DNA of 64,000 nucleotides, taken from the NCBI GenBank assembly GCA_016714795.1, contig JADKCA010000002.1, positions 186,001 through 250,000 of the forward strand, read 5' to 3'. The stretch is from Sphingomonadales bacterium (lineage in GTDB: Bacteria; Pseudomonadota; Alphaproteobacteria; Sphingomonadales; Sphingomonadaceae). A model generated the notes under the pieces. It was not told the DNA's origin. It ran no database searches and was given only the letters and a program-made list of their open reading frames with translations. Position 1 is the first letter of the stretch, and each line of letters starts with the position of its first letter. Of the stretch, positions 9,268 to 21,000 are shown piece after piece. The position numbers and the translations under genes were made by a program.

Positions 9268-10298
9268 TCCATCGCCCCGCTTTGTCCGTCGTCATCCCCT
9301 GCTTCAATGAGGAAGCCTGTCTTCCCGAATTGCACAAGCGCGTCTCTGCCGCCGCCCATGCGGTGGTGGGCGCGGATCATGAGATCATATTGGTCAATGA
9401 TGGCTCGCGCGACCGGACGTGGGAGGTGATGAAGGCGCTGGCCGCCACCGATCCGCTGCTCGTCTGCATCAATCTTTCACGCAACCATGGTCACCAGCTG
9501 GCGCTGACCGCCGGGCTGGACTTGTGCGGCGGTGACAATATCCTGATCATCGATGCGGATTTGCAGGATCCGCCCGAATTGCTCGGTCCGATGCTGGAGG
9601 CCATGAAGGCCGAAGGCGCGGACGTGGTCTATGGCGTGCGCCGCAAGCGCGCTGGCGAAACTCTGTTCAAGAAGGTCACGGCAGCGGGATTTTACCGTCT
9701 GCTCTCGCGCTTGACCGATATTGATATTCCGCTCGACGCCGGGGATTTCCGCCTGATGAGCAGGCGAGCGCTCGATGCGCTGCTGGCGCTGCCCGAACAG
9801 GCGCGTTTCGTGCGTGGTATGGTGGCGTGGATCGGCTTTACGCAGCGGCCCTTCCTTTATGACCGGGCAGAGCGGTTTGACGGCGAGAGCAAATATCCGC
9901 TGTCCAAGATGATCAAGTTTGCGCTCGATGCCGTCACCGGCTTTTCCACCGCGCCGCTGCGCTTTGCCAGCCATGCCGGAATGGCGCTGGTCGGCGTGTC
10001 GCTGGTGATGCTGGCCTATATCCTGTTTGGCTGGTTCAGCGGGCGCGCGGTGGCGGGCTGGACTTCCACGATGCTGATCGTAGTCGTGCTGGGCGCAGCG
10101 CAAATGTTCGTGCTGGGAATGATCGGCGAATATCTGGGGCGGCTGTACATGGAATCAAAGCGCCGCCCGCTCTACATCGTGGCGGATATTGCAGGCTCTG
10201 CGCGCCCGCCGCACCGGCTGGGCCATGTTGCCGCTCAGGCTGAAATCACCGCCGCCAGCGAGACGCCCGGCGGCAGCGGCAGCGCGCCCAGCGCGTAA
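9264..10298 (+). CDS. GT2 polyprenyl-phosphate glycosyltransferase (GtrB/DPM1-like)
   Basis: This 344-residue family 2 glycosyltransferase has a GT-A domain with SVVIPCFNEE, VNDGSRDRT and DADLQDPPEL. It also has the GtrB-type segment RAERFDGESKYPLSKM and two C-terminal TM helices (residues ~235-260 and ~270-290). Such enzymes move a sugar from a nucleotide donor onto undecaprenyl phosphate at the cytoplasmic face. A GtrA-like gene lies close by, which supports this. The last ~35 residues extend beyond the usual end and overlap the convergent methyltransferase gene by 64 nt. The start is in an ATGA overlap with the upstream membrane protein. Confidence 0.9.
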   Translation: MIHRPALSVVIPCFNEEACLPELHKRVSAAAHAVVGADHEIILVNDGSRDRTWEVMKALAATDPLLVCINLSRNHGHQLALTAGLDLCGGDNILIIDADLQDPPELLGPMLEAMKAEGADVVYGVRRKRAGETLFKKVTAAGFYRLLSRLTDIDIPLDAGDFRLMSRRALDALLALPEQARFVRGMVAWIGFTQRPFLYDRAERFDGESKYPLSKMIKFALDAVTGFSTAPLRFASHAGMALVGVSLVMLAYILFGWFSGRAVAGWTSTMLIVVVLGAAQMFVLGMIGEYLGRLYMESKRRPLYIVADIAGSARPPHRLGHVAAQAEITAASETPGGSGSAPSA

Positions 10299-10960
10299 CG
10301 CTCCAGCCCGAACACGGTTTCAAACAGCGCGTTGAGCGGGGCGGGCGGCAGCGCGTCATCGCTGCCCTCCCGGCCTGTGACCTTCCCCCACATCCGGTCT
10401 GCCACGGCCAGCGGGAAGAGCAGCGAATTGAACCAGCCCATGAATTCGGTCCTGAGTCCCGCGCCGTCTATGGCGGCCTGCAGCGTGGCGCGCGTATAGC
10501 GGCGGTGGTGGTGATTGGTCACATCATGCGCGCTCCACAGAAAGGGGAAAGCGGGCACGGTGACGAGCAGCCTGCCACCCGGTTTCAGGCAGCGGGCGAG
10601 CGCGGTGAGCGCCGCGACATCATCTTCCACATGCTCCACCACGTCGAGCGAGGCGACCAGATCATAGGCTCCAGTCTCGATTCCGGCCAGTTCGGGCAGC
10701 CGCGCGTCCATCACCGGCTTTCCAAGCCGCTGGGTAGCCTTCTCACGCGCCACCGGGTCCAGCTCGACCGCGTCCACCGTTCCGAAGCCGCTCAGCATCG
10801 GCAGATTATGCCCGGTGCCGCAGCCCACTTCCAGAATGCGTCCACCGGCAGGGGGCGCAATCCGGCGTTCGATCAAGCTGGCGAGAACATCGCGGCGGGC
10901 GCGATACCACCAGTGGCGCGTGTCCAGTTCGGCCATGCGGTCATAAACAATGCGTTCCAT
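10235..10960 (-). CDS. Class I SAM-dependent methyltransferase
   Basis: The 241-residue product carries the class I methyltransferase motif I ILEVGCGTGHNL near residue 40, an acidic VELD after beta2, ASLDVVEHVED (motif II region) and LKPGGRLLVTVPAFPF (motif III). It is cytoplasmic, with a hydrophobic C-terminal stretch. It lies head-to-head in reading direction with the GT2 gene, sharing 64 nt at their 3' ends. It follows the GtrA-like gene with no gap, so the two form a minus-strand pair. A role in methylating a sugar or lipid of the same pathway is likely but not shown. Confidence 0.85.
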   Translation of the reverse strand: MERIVYDRMAELDTRHWWYRARRDVLASLIERRIAPPAGGRILEVGCGTGHNLPMLSGFGTVDAVELDPVAREKATQRLGKPVMDARLPELAGIETGAYDLVASLDVVEHVEDDVAALTALARCLKPGGRLLVTVPAFPFLWSAHDVTNHHHRRYTRATLQAAIDGAGLRTEFMGWFNSLLFPLAVADRMWGKVTGREGSDDALPPAPLNALFETVFGLERYALGALPLPPGVSLAAVISA

Positions 10961-11392
10961 CTATTTGAAGACCCATATCCGGTTGAGCGTGAAGGTGAGC
11001 AAAGGCGTCACCACGATGATCGGGATGACCGGCCACCAGGTCGGTCCGCCCAGCAGCTTGACCAGCCACCAGACGAACAGCTGGTTTGTCACAAAACCCA
11101 GCGTGTTGACGGTGAAGAAGCGCACGGTGCGGATATGCGCCTGATCGCGGCTGCCATGATCCCTGAAGCTCCAGCGCGAATGGAGGAGATAGCCGATCCC
11201 CGTGAAAAACAGATAGACCAACGTCATGGAGACCATCGGGTCCACATGCAGGAATTCCGCCACGGCCCAATAGGCCCCGGCTACCCCCAGTGTCAGCAGT
11301 CCGCCCGAAATGCCGAAGCGGACAATCTGGCCGAACAGGGCAAGCTTGTGCTCGTCCAATGTGATGCCCAACAGCGCGGGAATGCGTTCCAC
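10961..11392 (-). CDS. GtrA family membrane protein
   Basis: The product is a small four-helix membrane protein of the GtrA type. It has IVRFGISGGLLTLGVAGAYW near the N-terminus, GIGYLLHSRWSF in the middle, and the C-terminal LTFTLNRIWVFK (the family's N-R/K-x-W-V-F end). The frame is open much further, but homology-like sequence begins only near 11392. I take GTG at 11392 (143 residues); TTG at 11395 is also possible. GtrA proteins are thought to flip undecaprenyl-phosphate-linked sugars made by GtrB-type GT2 enzymes, which fits the nearby GT2. Confidence 0.82.
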   Translation of the reverse strand: MERIPALLGITLDEHKLALFGQIVRFGISGGLLTLGVAGAYWAVAEFLHVDPMVSMTLVYLFFTGIGYLLHSRWSFRDHGSRDQAHIRTVRFFTVNTLGFVTNQLFVWWLVKLLGGPTWWPVIPIIVVTPLLTFTLNRIWVFK

Positions 11393-11452
11393 CAATCTTG
11401 CCCTTTCGGCCACAGCCCTTAATGCCGCTTGGTCCAAAGGGAAAGCCACCGC

Positions 11453-13339
11453 ATGTTGCTCAAAGACCTGGCCCACGATCTGGAGCGCCACTGGCTGCGC
11501 GCGGTTCTGGCTGCGTGGCTGGCCATCTGCGTCTGGCTGGTGTGGCAGCGCTGGGCGGGCATTCACTGGTTTGCGCTGGGTGATACGGACGATAATCTGC
11601 GCATGGTGCAGGTGCGCGACTGGCTGGCGGGGCAAGGCTGGTATGATCTGCGCCAATATCGGCTGAACGCGCCAGAGGGCGCCAACATCCACTGGTCGCG
11701 CCTGGTTGATCTGCCCATTGCCGCGCTAATGCTGGTCTTCCGTCTGTTCATGAGCCCGTTCGATGCGGATCGCTGGGCGGCAGCGCTCGCGCCGCTCATC
11801 CCGTTGTTGGTGATCATGCTGGGCGTGGCACTGGCGTGCCGCCGCCTTGTCCATCCGCTCGCGCCGCTGCCTGCGTTCGTGGCGCTGATCTTTTCCGCGA
11901 TGCTGATGACGATGGTGCAGCCGTTGCGGATCGACCATCACAACTGGCAGTTGGCGATGGTGGGGCTGGTGATGGCGGGGCTCGCTGATCCGGATGGGCG
12001 GCGTGGAGGATCGACAGCGGGGCTGGCAAGCGCAGCCTCGCTCAGCATCGGCATGGAGATGTTTCCCTATCTGGGGCTGGCCGGGGCCACGATTGCGCTG
12101 CGCTGGGTGTGGATGGGCACGGATGCGGCCCCGCGCCTCAAGGCCTATGGCCAGTCTCTCTCCATCGGCACGGCGCTGGGTTTTCTTCTGTTTGCATCCC
12201 ATGCCAATTGGGCCGCGCGCTGCGACGCGCTAACTCCGGTCTGGGGCGGGGCGATGGTGGCGGCTGGCGTGCTCGCGGCGGTGCTGGCATCGCTCCGGCT
12301 GGACGGGCGCGGGGGCCGGCTGGGCGCGGCAGCGCTGGGCGGCGCGCTGCTGGCGGCGGGCTTTGCGTGGCTCGCGCCGCAATGCCTCTCCAATCTGGAA
12401 GGCATTTCGCCCGAAGTGAAGCGGTTGTGGTTCAACAATATCCGGGAGGTCCGCCCGGTCTTCCTTCAGGCGCCCAAATCCAAAATCCCGCTGCTGATCA
12501 GCGTGGGCATCGGGCTGGCGGGCCATGGCTTGCTGCTGTGGCGGTGCAGGCGCGATGACCGGCTGGCGGCTGCCGCAGGCGTGGCGCTGATGGCGCTTGC
12601 GGCGGCGCTGATGCTGATGTGGCAGGGGCGCGCCGGGCCGGTGGCACAATTGCTTTCATTGCCGGGCATCGCGGCGCTGGCGGTGGGGGCCGGGGAGGTC
12701 TTGTTCGCGCGACTGGCCGCTCCGGTAGCCATGGGGGCGCTGGCAGTGCTGATCATGGGCTTTGGCGGCGCGGGCGGGCAATGGGGCGTGCGCTGGTTGC
12801 CCGCCAACGCTTCGGCCAAGGCGAAGCCGGGCAGAGCCAAAACGCCGGATCCCGCGCGGATGGCCCGGCGCTGCTCGACGATCCCGGCTCATGCGCCGCT
12901 CAACCGCCTGCCAGCGGCGAAGGTCTTCACCTTTGTCGATCTTGCGCCACGCCTGATCACGATCACGCACCACAATTCGATCACCGGGCCGTACCATCGC
13001 AATGGCAATCTCATTCTGGATGTCCATCGCGCCTTCCGCGCCACGCCCGATGCTGCGCGAGCGCTGGTGGTGGACCGGCACCATGCAGACTATGTGCTGA
13101 TTTGCCCCGGCAGCCCGGAATCGACGCTCTACACGCGCGATGCGCCGCACGGTTTTTATGCCCAGCTGGCTGCGGGGCATGCCCCGGACTGGCTGGAGCC
13201 GGTCGCGCTGGCGGGAGCGACGCCATTCCGCATCTGGCGCGTCCGCACGGAATCAGTCACGTCTGACAAACCCGTGCTTGACCTTCGCGGGAAAACCCCC
13301 ACATCACCAACTCAGCATCGGCCCGAATCGGCCCGGTGA
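11453..13339 (+). CDS. Large polytopic membrane protein, candidate GT-C glycosyltransferase
   Basis: I take the ATG at 11453, preceded by AAAGGGA, giving 628 residues; TTG at 11429 would add eight. There is one TM helix near residues 20-38, then a long loop with GDTDDNLRMVQVRDWL and NAPEGANIHWSRLVD. About ten further hydrophobic segments follow, and then a soluble C-terminal domain from ~450. An acidic pair in the first outer loop after TM1 is the hallmark layout of GT-C enzymes that use polyprenyl-phosphate sugars. With the GT2 and GtrA genes beside it, this could be the final transferase of a Gtr-type modification system. The assignment is by architecture only. Confidence 0.65.
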   Translation: MLLKDLAHDLERHWLRAVLAAWLAICVWLVWQRWAGIHWFALGDTDDNLRMVQVRDWLAGQGWYDLRQYRLNAPEGANIHWSRLVDLPIAALMLVFRLFMSPFDADRWAAALAPLIPLLVIMLGVALACRRLVHPLAPLPAFVALIFSAMLMTMVQPLRIDHHNWQLAMVGLVMAGLADPDGRRGGSTAGLASAASLSIGMEMFPYLGLAGATIALRWVWMGTDAAPRLKAYGQSLSIGTALGFLLFASHANWAARCDALTPVWGGAMVAAGVLAAVLASLRLDGRGGRLGAAALGGALLAAGFAWLAPQCLSNLEGISPEVKRLWFNNIREVRPVFLQAPKSKIPLLISVGIGLAGHGLLLWRCRRDDRLAAAAGVALMALAAALMLMWQGRAGPVAQLLSLPGIAALAVGAGEVLFARLAAPVAMGALAVLIMGFGGAGGQWGVRWLPANASAKAKPGRAKTPDPARMARRCSTIPAHAPLNRLPAAKVFTFVDLAPRLITITHHNSITGPYHRNGNLILDVHRAFRATPDAARALVVDRHHADYVLICPGSPESTLYTRDAPHGFYAQLAAGHAPDWLEPVALAGATPFRIWRVRTESVTSDKPVLDLRGKTPTSPTQHRPESAR

Positions 13340-13369
13340 TGCCATTCCAAACCCGGAGAGAGGATCATC

Positions 13370-14794
13370 ATGGACAGCTATCTCAAGAACTACATCAACG
13401 GCCAGTGGGTCGATTCGATCGGTGGCACCCGCCATCAGGTCATCAGCCCTTCGACCGAAGAAGCCTGCACCGAAATCGTGCTGGGCACCAAGGCCGATGT
13501 TGATGCCGCCGTGGCTGCCGCGAAGGAAGCCTTCAAGACGTTCAGCAAAACCACGCGCGAAGAGCGTCTGGCGCTGATGGGCCGCATTCTTGAAGAGTAT
13601 AAGAAGCGCGCAGGCGATCTGGCGCTGTCGATGGCCAATGAAATGGGTGCTCCGGTCAGCTTTGCCTCCACCGCACAGGTGGGTGCCGGCATGGGCGGCT
13701 TCATGGGCACGATGCAGGCGCTGCAGGATTTCGACTTCTCCGAATCCAAGGGCGCCTACAAGGTTGTGTATGAACCCATGGGCGTCGTCGGCCTGATCAC
13801 GCCGTGGAACTGGCCGCTGAACCAGATCGCGCTGAAGGTTGCGCCCTGCCTTGCGGCGGGCAACACGATGGTGCTCAAGCCTTCGGAAGAATGCCCCGGC
13901 AACGCGGCGATTTTCGCTGAAATCCTGCATGCCGCAGGCGTTCCGGCGGGTGTGTTCAATCTGGTGCAGGGCGATGGCCCGACGGTGGGTGAAGCCATTT
14001 CCGCCCACCCTGGCATTGATATGGTGAGCTTCACCGGATCAACCCGCGCGGGCATTCTGGTGGCCAAGGCCGCTGCGGATACGGTCAAGCGCGTGCATCA
14101 GGAACTTGGCGGCAAATCGCCCAACCTCGTTCTGCCGGGCGCTGATCTGCCTGCCGTTCTGCCTGCCACCGTCTCTGGCGTGTGGATCAATTCGGGCCAA
14201 AGCTGCATCAGCCCGGCGCGCATCCTCGTCCACAAGGATCAGGAAGCCGAAGCCATCGCCGTTGTGAAGGGCATCATGGAAGCCATGCCCGTGGGTGATC
14301 CGCTGGCCGAAGGCGGCCATATCGGCCCCGTCGTCAACAAGGCGCAATATGAGAAGATTCAGGGGCTGATCCAGTCCGGCATCGATCAGGGTGCGAAGCT
14401 GGAAACCGGCGGCACGGGCCTGCCGTCCAACGTCAACCGTGGCTATTATGTGAAGCCCACCGTCTTCTCCGGCGTGACGACCGACATGCGCATTGCGCAG
14501 GAAGAAATCTTCGGACCGGTGGCGTCGATCATCACCTACAAGGATCTGGATGAAGCCATCGAGATTGCGAACGACACCGAATATGGTCTGTCGGCCGCGA
14601 TTTCGGGGGATCCGGCAGCAGCGGCAGAAGTCGCGCCCAAGCTGCGCGCGGGCACAGTTGCCATCAACAATTGGGGTCCGACGCCGGGCGCGCCGTTCGG
14701 CGGCTACAAGCAGTCGGGCAACGGTCGCGAAGCCGGGCTGTTCGGCCTGAAGGACTTTATGGAAATCAAGGCGATCAGCGGCCTGCCCGCCTGA
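13370..14794 (+). CDS. NAD(P)-dependent aldehyde dehydrogenase
   Basis: The protein has 474 residues and complete ALDH signatures: PWNWPLNQ with the catalytic Asn, FTGSTRAG, ELGGKSPNLV with the general-base Glu (about 245), and NSGQSCISPARILV with the nucleophile Cys279. It also has EEIFGPVASI and a C-terminal GGYKQSGNGREAG. It oxidises an aldehyde to the acid in the cytoplasm. A GAGAGAGGATCATC segment precedes the ATG. The gene is followed by a strong rho-independent terminator, marking the end of the transcript and the boundary with the polyketide island. Substrate unknown. Confidence 0.92.
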   Translation: MDSYLKNYINGQWVDSIGGTRHQVISPSTEEACTEIVLGTKADVDAAVAAAKEAFKTFSKTTREERLALMGRILEEYKKRAGDLALSMANEMGAPVSFASTAQVGAGMGGFMGTMQALQDFDFSESKGAYKVVYEPMGVVGLITPWNWPLNQIALKVAPCLAAGNTMVLKPSEECPGNAAIFAEILHAAGVPAGVFNLVQGDGPTVGEAISAHPGIDMVSFTGSTRAGILVAKAAADTVKRVHQELGGKSPNLVLPGADLPAVLPATVSGVWINSGQSCISPARILVHKDQEAEAIAVVKGIMEAMPVGDPLAEGGHIGPVVNKAQYEKIQGLIQSGIDQGAKLETGGTGLPSNVNRGYYVKPTVFSGVTTDMRIAQEEIFGPVASIITYKDLDEAIEIANDTEYGLSAAISGDPAAAAEVAPKLRAGTVAINNWGPTPGAPFGGYKQSGNGREAGLFGLKDFMEIKAISGLPA

Positions 14795-14818
14795 TCGTTG
14801 TTGAACTGATTGCAAAAG

Positions 14819-14852
14819 GCCCCGTCAGACTGAGGTCTGGCGGGGTTTTTTT
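14819..14852 (+). terminator. Rho-independent terminator after aldehyde dehydrogenase
   Basis: An 11-bp stem (ccccgtcagac at 14820-14830, gtctggcgggg at 14835-14845; one T-G wobble) with a tgag loop is followed directly by seven Ts. It ends the aldehyde dehydrogenase transcript and separates it from the PKS gene 150 nt downstream. Confidence 0.92.
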
Positions 14853-15002
14853 GTTGGCGGACAGTCTCTCGCTCCGGCCTTTCGGGCGCACATGGCGACC
14901 GTTCGTCGGGCGATTGGATCGAAATCAAGGAAAGTCAGGCGGAAACGGCGTAAGTCTGCAAATACAAAGTGAAATCACCCGACAGGAGGCAGGCGAAAGC
15001 GC

Positions 15003-18000
15003 ATGGAGCGGGACAATCAGACCGGCACGACATACGAACAGATCGCAATCGTGGGGATCGGATGCCGTTTCCCGGGCGGCATCATATCTCCCGCAACATT
15101 CTGGGAGTTTCTGCTGCGCGGCGAAGACGGCACCAGCGAAGTTCCGGACTCCCGCTGGAGCCTTGAGCGACACTATGATGCTGAACGCGGCAAGCCCGGC
15201 AAGCTCTATACCCGGCGGGGCGGGTTTATCCGTGACGTAAAGGGGTTCGATCCGCAATTCTTTGGCATTTCCCCGCGTGAGGCGGCCTCCATGGACCCTC
15301 AGCAGCGGCTCTTGCTGGAGACGACGTGGGAAGCGTTCGAGGATGCGGGCATTCCCGCCGCCGCACTGGCTCGCAAGAAGGTTGGCGTTTTCGTCGGGCT
15401 GTTTACCCACGACTATGAAAATCTGCATATGCGGACGAGCGAACGGCACCTCCAGTCGCCTCATTCCGCGACTGGCATGTCCACCACGATTTCGGCCAAC
15501 CGGATTTCCTTCGCCTTTGATTTCATGGGACCGTCCATGATCATTGACACGGCGTGCTCTTCATCGCTGGTGGCCGTGCACCTTGCCGCCCGCGCGCTGC
15601 AATCGGGAGAAGCGGAGATCGCCGTTGCAGGCGGCGTCAATCTTCAGCTTTCGCCCGAAATGACGATGGCATTGAGCAATGCCTCGATGCTGTCGCCCGA
15701 CGGGCGCAGCATGAGTTTCGACGCGCGGGCGAACGGCTATGCACGCGCGGATGGCGTTGCCACCGTCGTGCTCAAGCCACTGGCCAACGCGCAGCGTGAT
15801 GGCGATCCGGTCTATGCCGTCATCGCGGGCAGCGCTGTGAATCAGGATGGGCACACGCCGGGCATTTCGGTTCCGAACGGCGAGGCTCAGCAGATCGTCA
15901 TGCGCGAGGCACTGGCTGCGGCAGGCATAAGCGGTGGCGCGGTCACCTATGTAGAGGCGCACGGCACGGGCACGCCGGTGGGCGATCCGATCGAAGCGCG
16001 CGCCCTTGGGTCCGTTCTCAGCGCCGATGCGCCGGACCGTAGCCCGTGCGTAATCGGATCGATCAAGAGCAATTTCGGCCATGCTGAATCCGCAGCCGGC
16101 GTTGCCGGGCTCATCAAGGTCGCGCTGATGCAGCACCATGGCCGGATTCCCGCCAACCTGCATTTCGAGACGCCCAATCCCGACATCCCCTTTCAGGATT
16201 TGCGGCTGAGAGTACCGGTCGCAACAGAGGACTGGCCGGTTGCGGCGGATGGTCGCCGGTTCGCGGGGATCAACTCGTTCGGCTTCGGGGGCACCAATGC
16301 GCATGTCATCATCGCCCGCGCGCCTGAGCCTGTGGCGGAGGAAGAGTCCGTTGCCCGCCCGCGCGAAACGCACATTCTAACCCTGTCCGCGCGCAGCCAA
16401 TCGGCATTGCAGGACGGAGCTGCGAACCTTGAAACCTTCCTGCGATCCCCCGAAGCCGCACAGCTGGAGCTAGGCGAAATCGCAGCGGCACTGGCCTTGG
16501 GGCGGTCTCATCTTGACGAGCGGCTGCTGATTGCCACGCACAACCATGCGACTGGCGCAGACCTTCTTGCAGCCTTCCGGGCGGGCAACCGTGCTGTCGG
16601 TGTCGTTCAGGGAACGGCGGTGAACGGCACGCAGCCCATGGCGTTCCTGTGTTCGGGCATGGGGCAGCAATGGTGGGGCATGGGCCGCAGCCTGCTCGCC
16701 TCCGAACCGGTTTTTGCGGCCAAGGTTGCAGAGATTGACGCGCTCTTCTCCCGGTTGGGCAATGAGCACACGCTTGCAGAACTCTTCGCAGCGGACGAAC
16801 AAGCGTCGCAGATCGACCGGACGCAATGTGCACAGCGCGCGATCTTCGCCGTCCAGGCAGGCCTTGCAGCGCTTTGGGAGTCGGTGGGTATTCGCCCTGA
16901 TTTCGTCGTCGGCCACAGCGTTGGCGAAGTGGCCGCCGCGTACATTGCCGGCGCGCTTTCGCTGGAAGATGCGGTGACGATCAGTTTCCATCGCAGCCGC
17001 CTTCAGGCCCGGCTGGCGGGCTGTGGCGGGATGCTGGCAGTCGGCCTGTCCGAGGGCGATGTCAGGCCCTATCTCGAAGGCATCGAGGATGCCGTATCGC
17101 TGGCGGCGGTCAATAGTCCGGGGAGCATCACCCTCGCCGGTGACGCCGGTGCATTGCAGCGCTTGCAGGCGCAGTTCGAGAGCCGCCAGATTTTTGCGCG
17201 GATGCTCAATGTGGAGGTTCCCTATCACTCGCCCGCCATGGACAGGATCACGGACGAAATCCGGGACGCGTTACAGGGGATATTGCCGATCCCGACACGG
17301 ATTCCGCTTGTCTCGACCGTAACCGGCACGATCATCGATGGCACATCGCTTGACGGCGATTACTGGGTCCGCAACGTTCGAGAGCCCGTGTTTTTCCGCA
17401 AAGCCATGCAGAGCTTGACCCATTCGGGCTGCACCGTCTTCGTGGAACTGGGAGCCCACCCGGTTCTGGCGACGTCGATCAGCGAATGCCTCGCAGCCGA
17501 TCGTGCGAACGGTGTGGTGATCGCGTCGCAGCGTCGCAAACAGGACGACAGCCTCACCTTCTGGTCCGCCTTTGGTCAGATCTTCTGCCGGGGGACAGAC
17601 ATTCCCTTCGACCGGATTTACCGGCGAACCGGCATGCGGATCGCCTTGCCCACCTATCCGTGGCAGCGTGCGTCCTACTGGCTCGAATCCGTGGAATCGA
17701 GTCTGGACCGGACGGGGAGACCCGCAGAAGACCGGCCCAAATCGCATCCCCTTCTGGGCGACCGGCAGGTTGCGCCAAAGCCTACATGGCGGGCTGGCAT
17801 AGGGCCTGGGCAACCGGCATTTCTCAAGGATCACAAGGTTCAGGATTCGGTGGTCTTTCCCGGCGCCGGCTTTGTAGAGGCGGCGCTTGCCGCCTGCCGC
17901 GAAGAGACAGGCGGCAGCGGCCCGCTCGTGCTGGACACAATCCGGATCGAGGCACCACTGGTTTTGGGCGAATCCGCGCAAACCTATCTGCAAACGAGCT

Positions 18001-21000
18001 TTGGTGACGGGCGCACATTTGAAATCCACAGCGTCACCGGACGTTCTGAAGACCAGCGCTGGTCCCGCCATGTCACAGGCATCACAGCCCCGGTGCAGGA
18101 CACGAAAACACCGCCGCCGCTTGACATAGCGGCGCTTCAGGCCAGCCTGCCTCAAACGGAGAATGGCACATCATTCTACGCAAGGTTTGACGATCTTCGG
18201 CTGGATTACGGCCCCAGTTTCCAGAATGTCGACCAGGTCTGGATCGGCAAGGATACGATTCTGGGGCGTCTTCACACCGCGCCCAGGCTCGAACAGGCGG
18301 GTGACACCTTCATTGTTCATCCTGCGATGCTGGATTCGGCATTCCAGCTGCTGGCGGGTCTGCCGGAGAAGGGCACATTCCTTCCGGTCGGGATCAGCCG
18401 GATCACCGTATACCGCCCAGGAGAGACGCTCGCTTGGGCCTATGTCCAACTCACCGCGAAAACGAAATCGCGCATCGAGGCCAACATCGCGGTGGCCGAC
18501 GAGAGCGGCGGGATGATCTGCATGATCGAAGGGCTCGCCTGCCAGCTGTTCGAGAGCCAAGACCGCGCCGCAGTGGCGGCCCAGGACGATTTCCTGTTCG
18601 CGAACAGCTGGGTTGAGGCTCCGCTTCAAACAAGCCCTCATCAGCATGATGCAGCGAGTCTTCCGGATCTTGATGGACTGTCCGGGCGCTTGAAGGCGCG
18701 GCACTTGGCGCGCGATGCCGAAGGGGTCTACCAACGGACGGTCAGAGAGTTCTGGCCCGAACTGGATGCACTGGCGCTCGACTATTTTGCTGAAGCCCTG
18801 ACCGAATTGGGCTGGAGCTGGCACGTCGGCCAGACCTTGGCTGTTCGCGAACTCATGGCCACGCTGGGCATCGTGCATCGCCACCAAAGCTATGTGGCCC
18901 GCATGATCGGGCTTCTCGCCAGATCGGGGCGCCTGAACGCCGAACAGGGCGCATGGCGCGTTGAAATCGTGCCAGAGAGCGGATCGGCGGCGAAGCGGTG
19001 GCGCGAACTGGTCAGCGCATATCCCCATGGCCATGCCGAACTCGTTCTGATGCAGCGCTGCGGTACCGCGCTTGCCCGCTTTCTTCGCGATGAGGATGAT
19101 GTTCACTTCGCCCTGTTTCCCAAAGGCTGCCCGATCGCGGAGCATCTCTATACCGATGGGCCGACACTCAAACCCTATAACCGGATCGTCGCGGATCTTG
19201 TTCGGGAGGTTGTAGCGCAGCTGCCCGAATGCAGCACGTTGCGCATCCTGGAAGTCGGAGCGGGGACCGGAAGCTTGGCCGCTCACCTGCTGCCGCTTTT
19301 GCCGCCGGAGCGCACGGATTATGTCTTTACCGAATTGTCGGAGCATTTTCTTGGCCAGGCCCGCCAGCGCTTCAGCAATCGCGCGTTCGTTCGCTACGAG
19401 AAATTCGATCTGGAGGCGGATCCCGAAGAACAGGGTTTCGCCGCCGACAGCTTCGATCTTGTGCTTGCCAGTGACGTTCTCCACGCCACCTCGGACATCC
19501 TCGCCAGTCTGACCCGCCTTCGCACCCTGCTGAAGCCGGGGGGGGCGGTTGCTCTTGTCGAACTTACCGCACCGTGTGCATGGCACGATCTGGTCTTCGG
19601 CTTGCTGCCCGGCTGGTGGGCCTTTGCCGACAGGGACCGCCGGAAAGACCATGCGACCCTGCCGGTCGAAGGCTGGATGGATGCCTTTGCAGAGGCCGGT
19701 TTCGGGCAGGGTCAGGCGATTGCCGACAAATTTGGCGATCTGGCCGCGCCGCACAGCGTTTTGCTGGCGACCAAACCGCTTGCCCCCGATGCCAGCGCGG
19801 TTTGCGCACCGGGCATCCCTGCGCCGCACGCGCCGGGCGCATCCCGACCGGTGATCGTGATGGGTGATGAGGCGGGTTTGGCCAAGCCGCTTTCATCCCA
19901 TCTGTCGCGCCTTGGCGCAAATGTGCGGATCATCCCCGGCGATGCCGATGCCTTGCAGGATGCTTTGCTGAATGGGTCGGTCGCCTTGGGTCATGGCGTT
20001 CTGCGGGAAACGCCGGTGATCGTCGATCTGTGCAACCTGGACCGGACGACCGCTGATGACCGGGATAAAGAGGCGGTTCCTTCCGTCGATGCGATGCGGC
20101 GGTGCGTGGACTTGCAGAGCAATCTGGAAGCGCTGACAGACCTGCGGAATCAAGGACGGCACACGCTGTGGATGGTGACGCGCGGTGCACAGCGCGTGGG
20201 CGAGGCCACGGGTATGCCCGACCTTGCGGCGGCTGCGCTGTGGGGCTTCGCTCGCACCGCCTTCAACGAGGTGGGCGATGTCGAAACGCGTCTGGCCGAT
20301 CTCAGCACAGAACCGCAACCAGACGAGATTGCGGCACTGGCCCGCGAAATCCTGTCTGACACCCGAGACCCCGAAATCGCTCTTCGCCAGAGCCGCCGCT
20401 ATGTCAGCCGTGTCCATCGCTGGACGAGGCCGCGCTCAACGGATGATGCGCAAACCGTCTACGAACTGCGGCGGTCGCCCAATCCGCGTCCAGACGATCT
20501 TGTTTTCCACGAAGCCGTGGTGCCGCCTCCGGGCGTAAATGAGGTGCAGCTGCGAATCCGGGCTTCAGGCATCAATTTCAAGGATTTTGCCTTGCTCAGC
20601 GGGCTGGTCTCTGCCGAGGCTGGCAGTCTGGGGCTCGAGGCATCGGGTACCGTGCTTTCGATCGGGCCGGGGGTGACCGATTTCGCGCCCGGCGACGCAG
20701 TGTTCGGCCTCGTTCAAGACGGCATGAACGGCGTGATCAACGTTTCCGCCAAGGGCCTTGTCCACAAGCCGGACTCTATCACATTTGAGGAAGCGGCTGG
20801 AATTCCGGTTGCCTTCCTGTCGGCCTATCACGCGCTCAAGCAGCAGGCGGGATTGCGCGCCGGCCAGACTGTTCTGATCCACACGGCGGCCAGCGGACTC
20901 GGCCTTGCCGCCATCGCGGTCGCGCGGGCATTGGGCGCCAAGATTCTCGCCACGGCAGGCACGCCGGAAAAGCGCGCCTATCTGGACGCGCTGGGCATCG

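Noticed and set aside
14853..15002. Promoter for the PKS gene
   Set aside because: The gap must contain one, but no -35/-10 pair stood out enough to place it.
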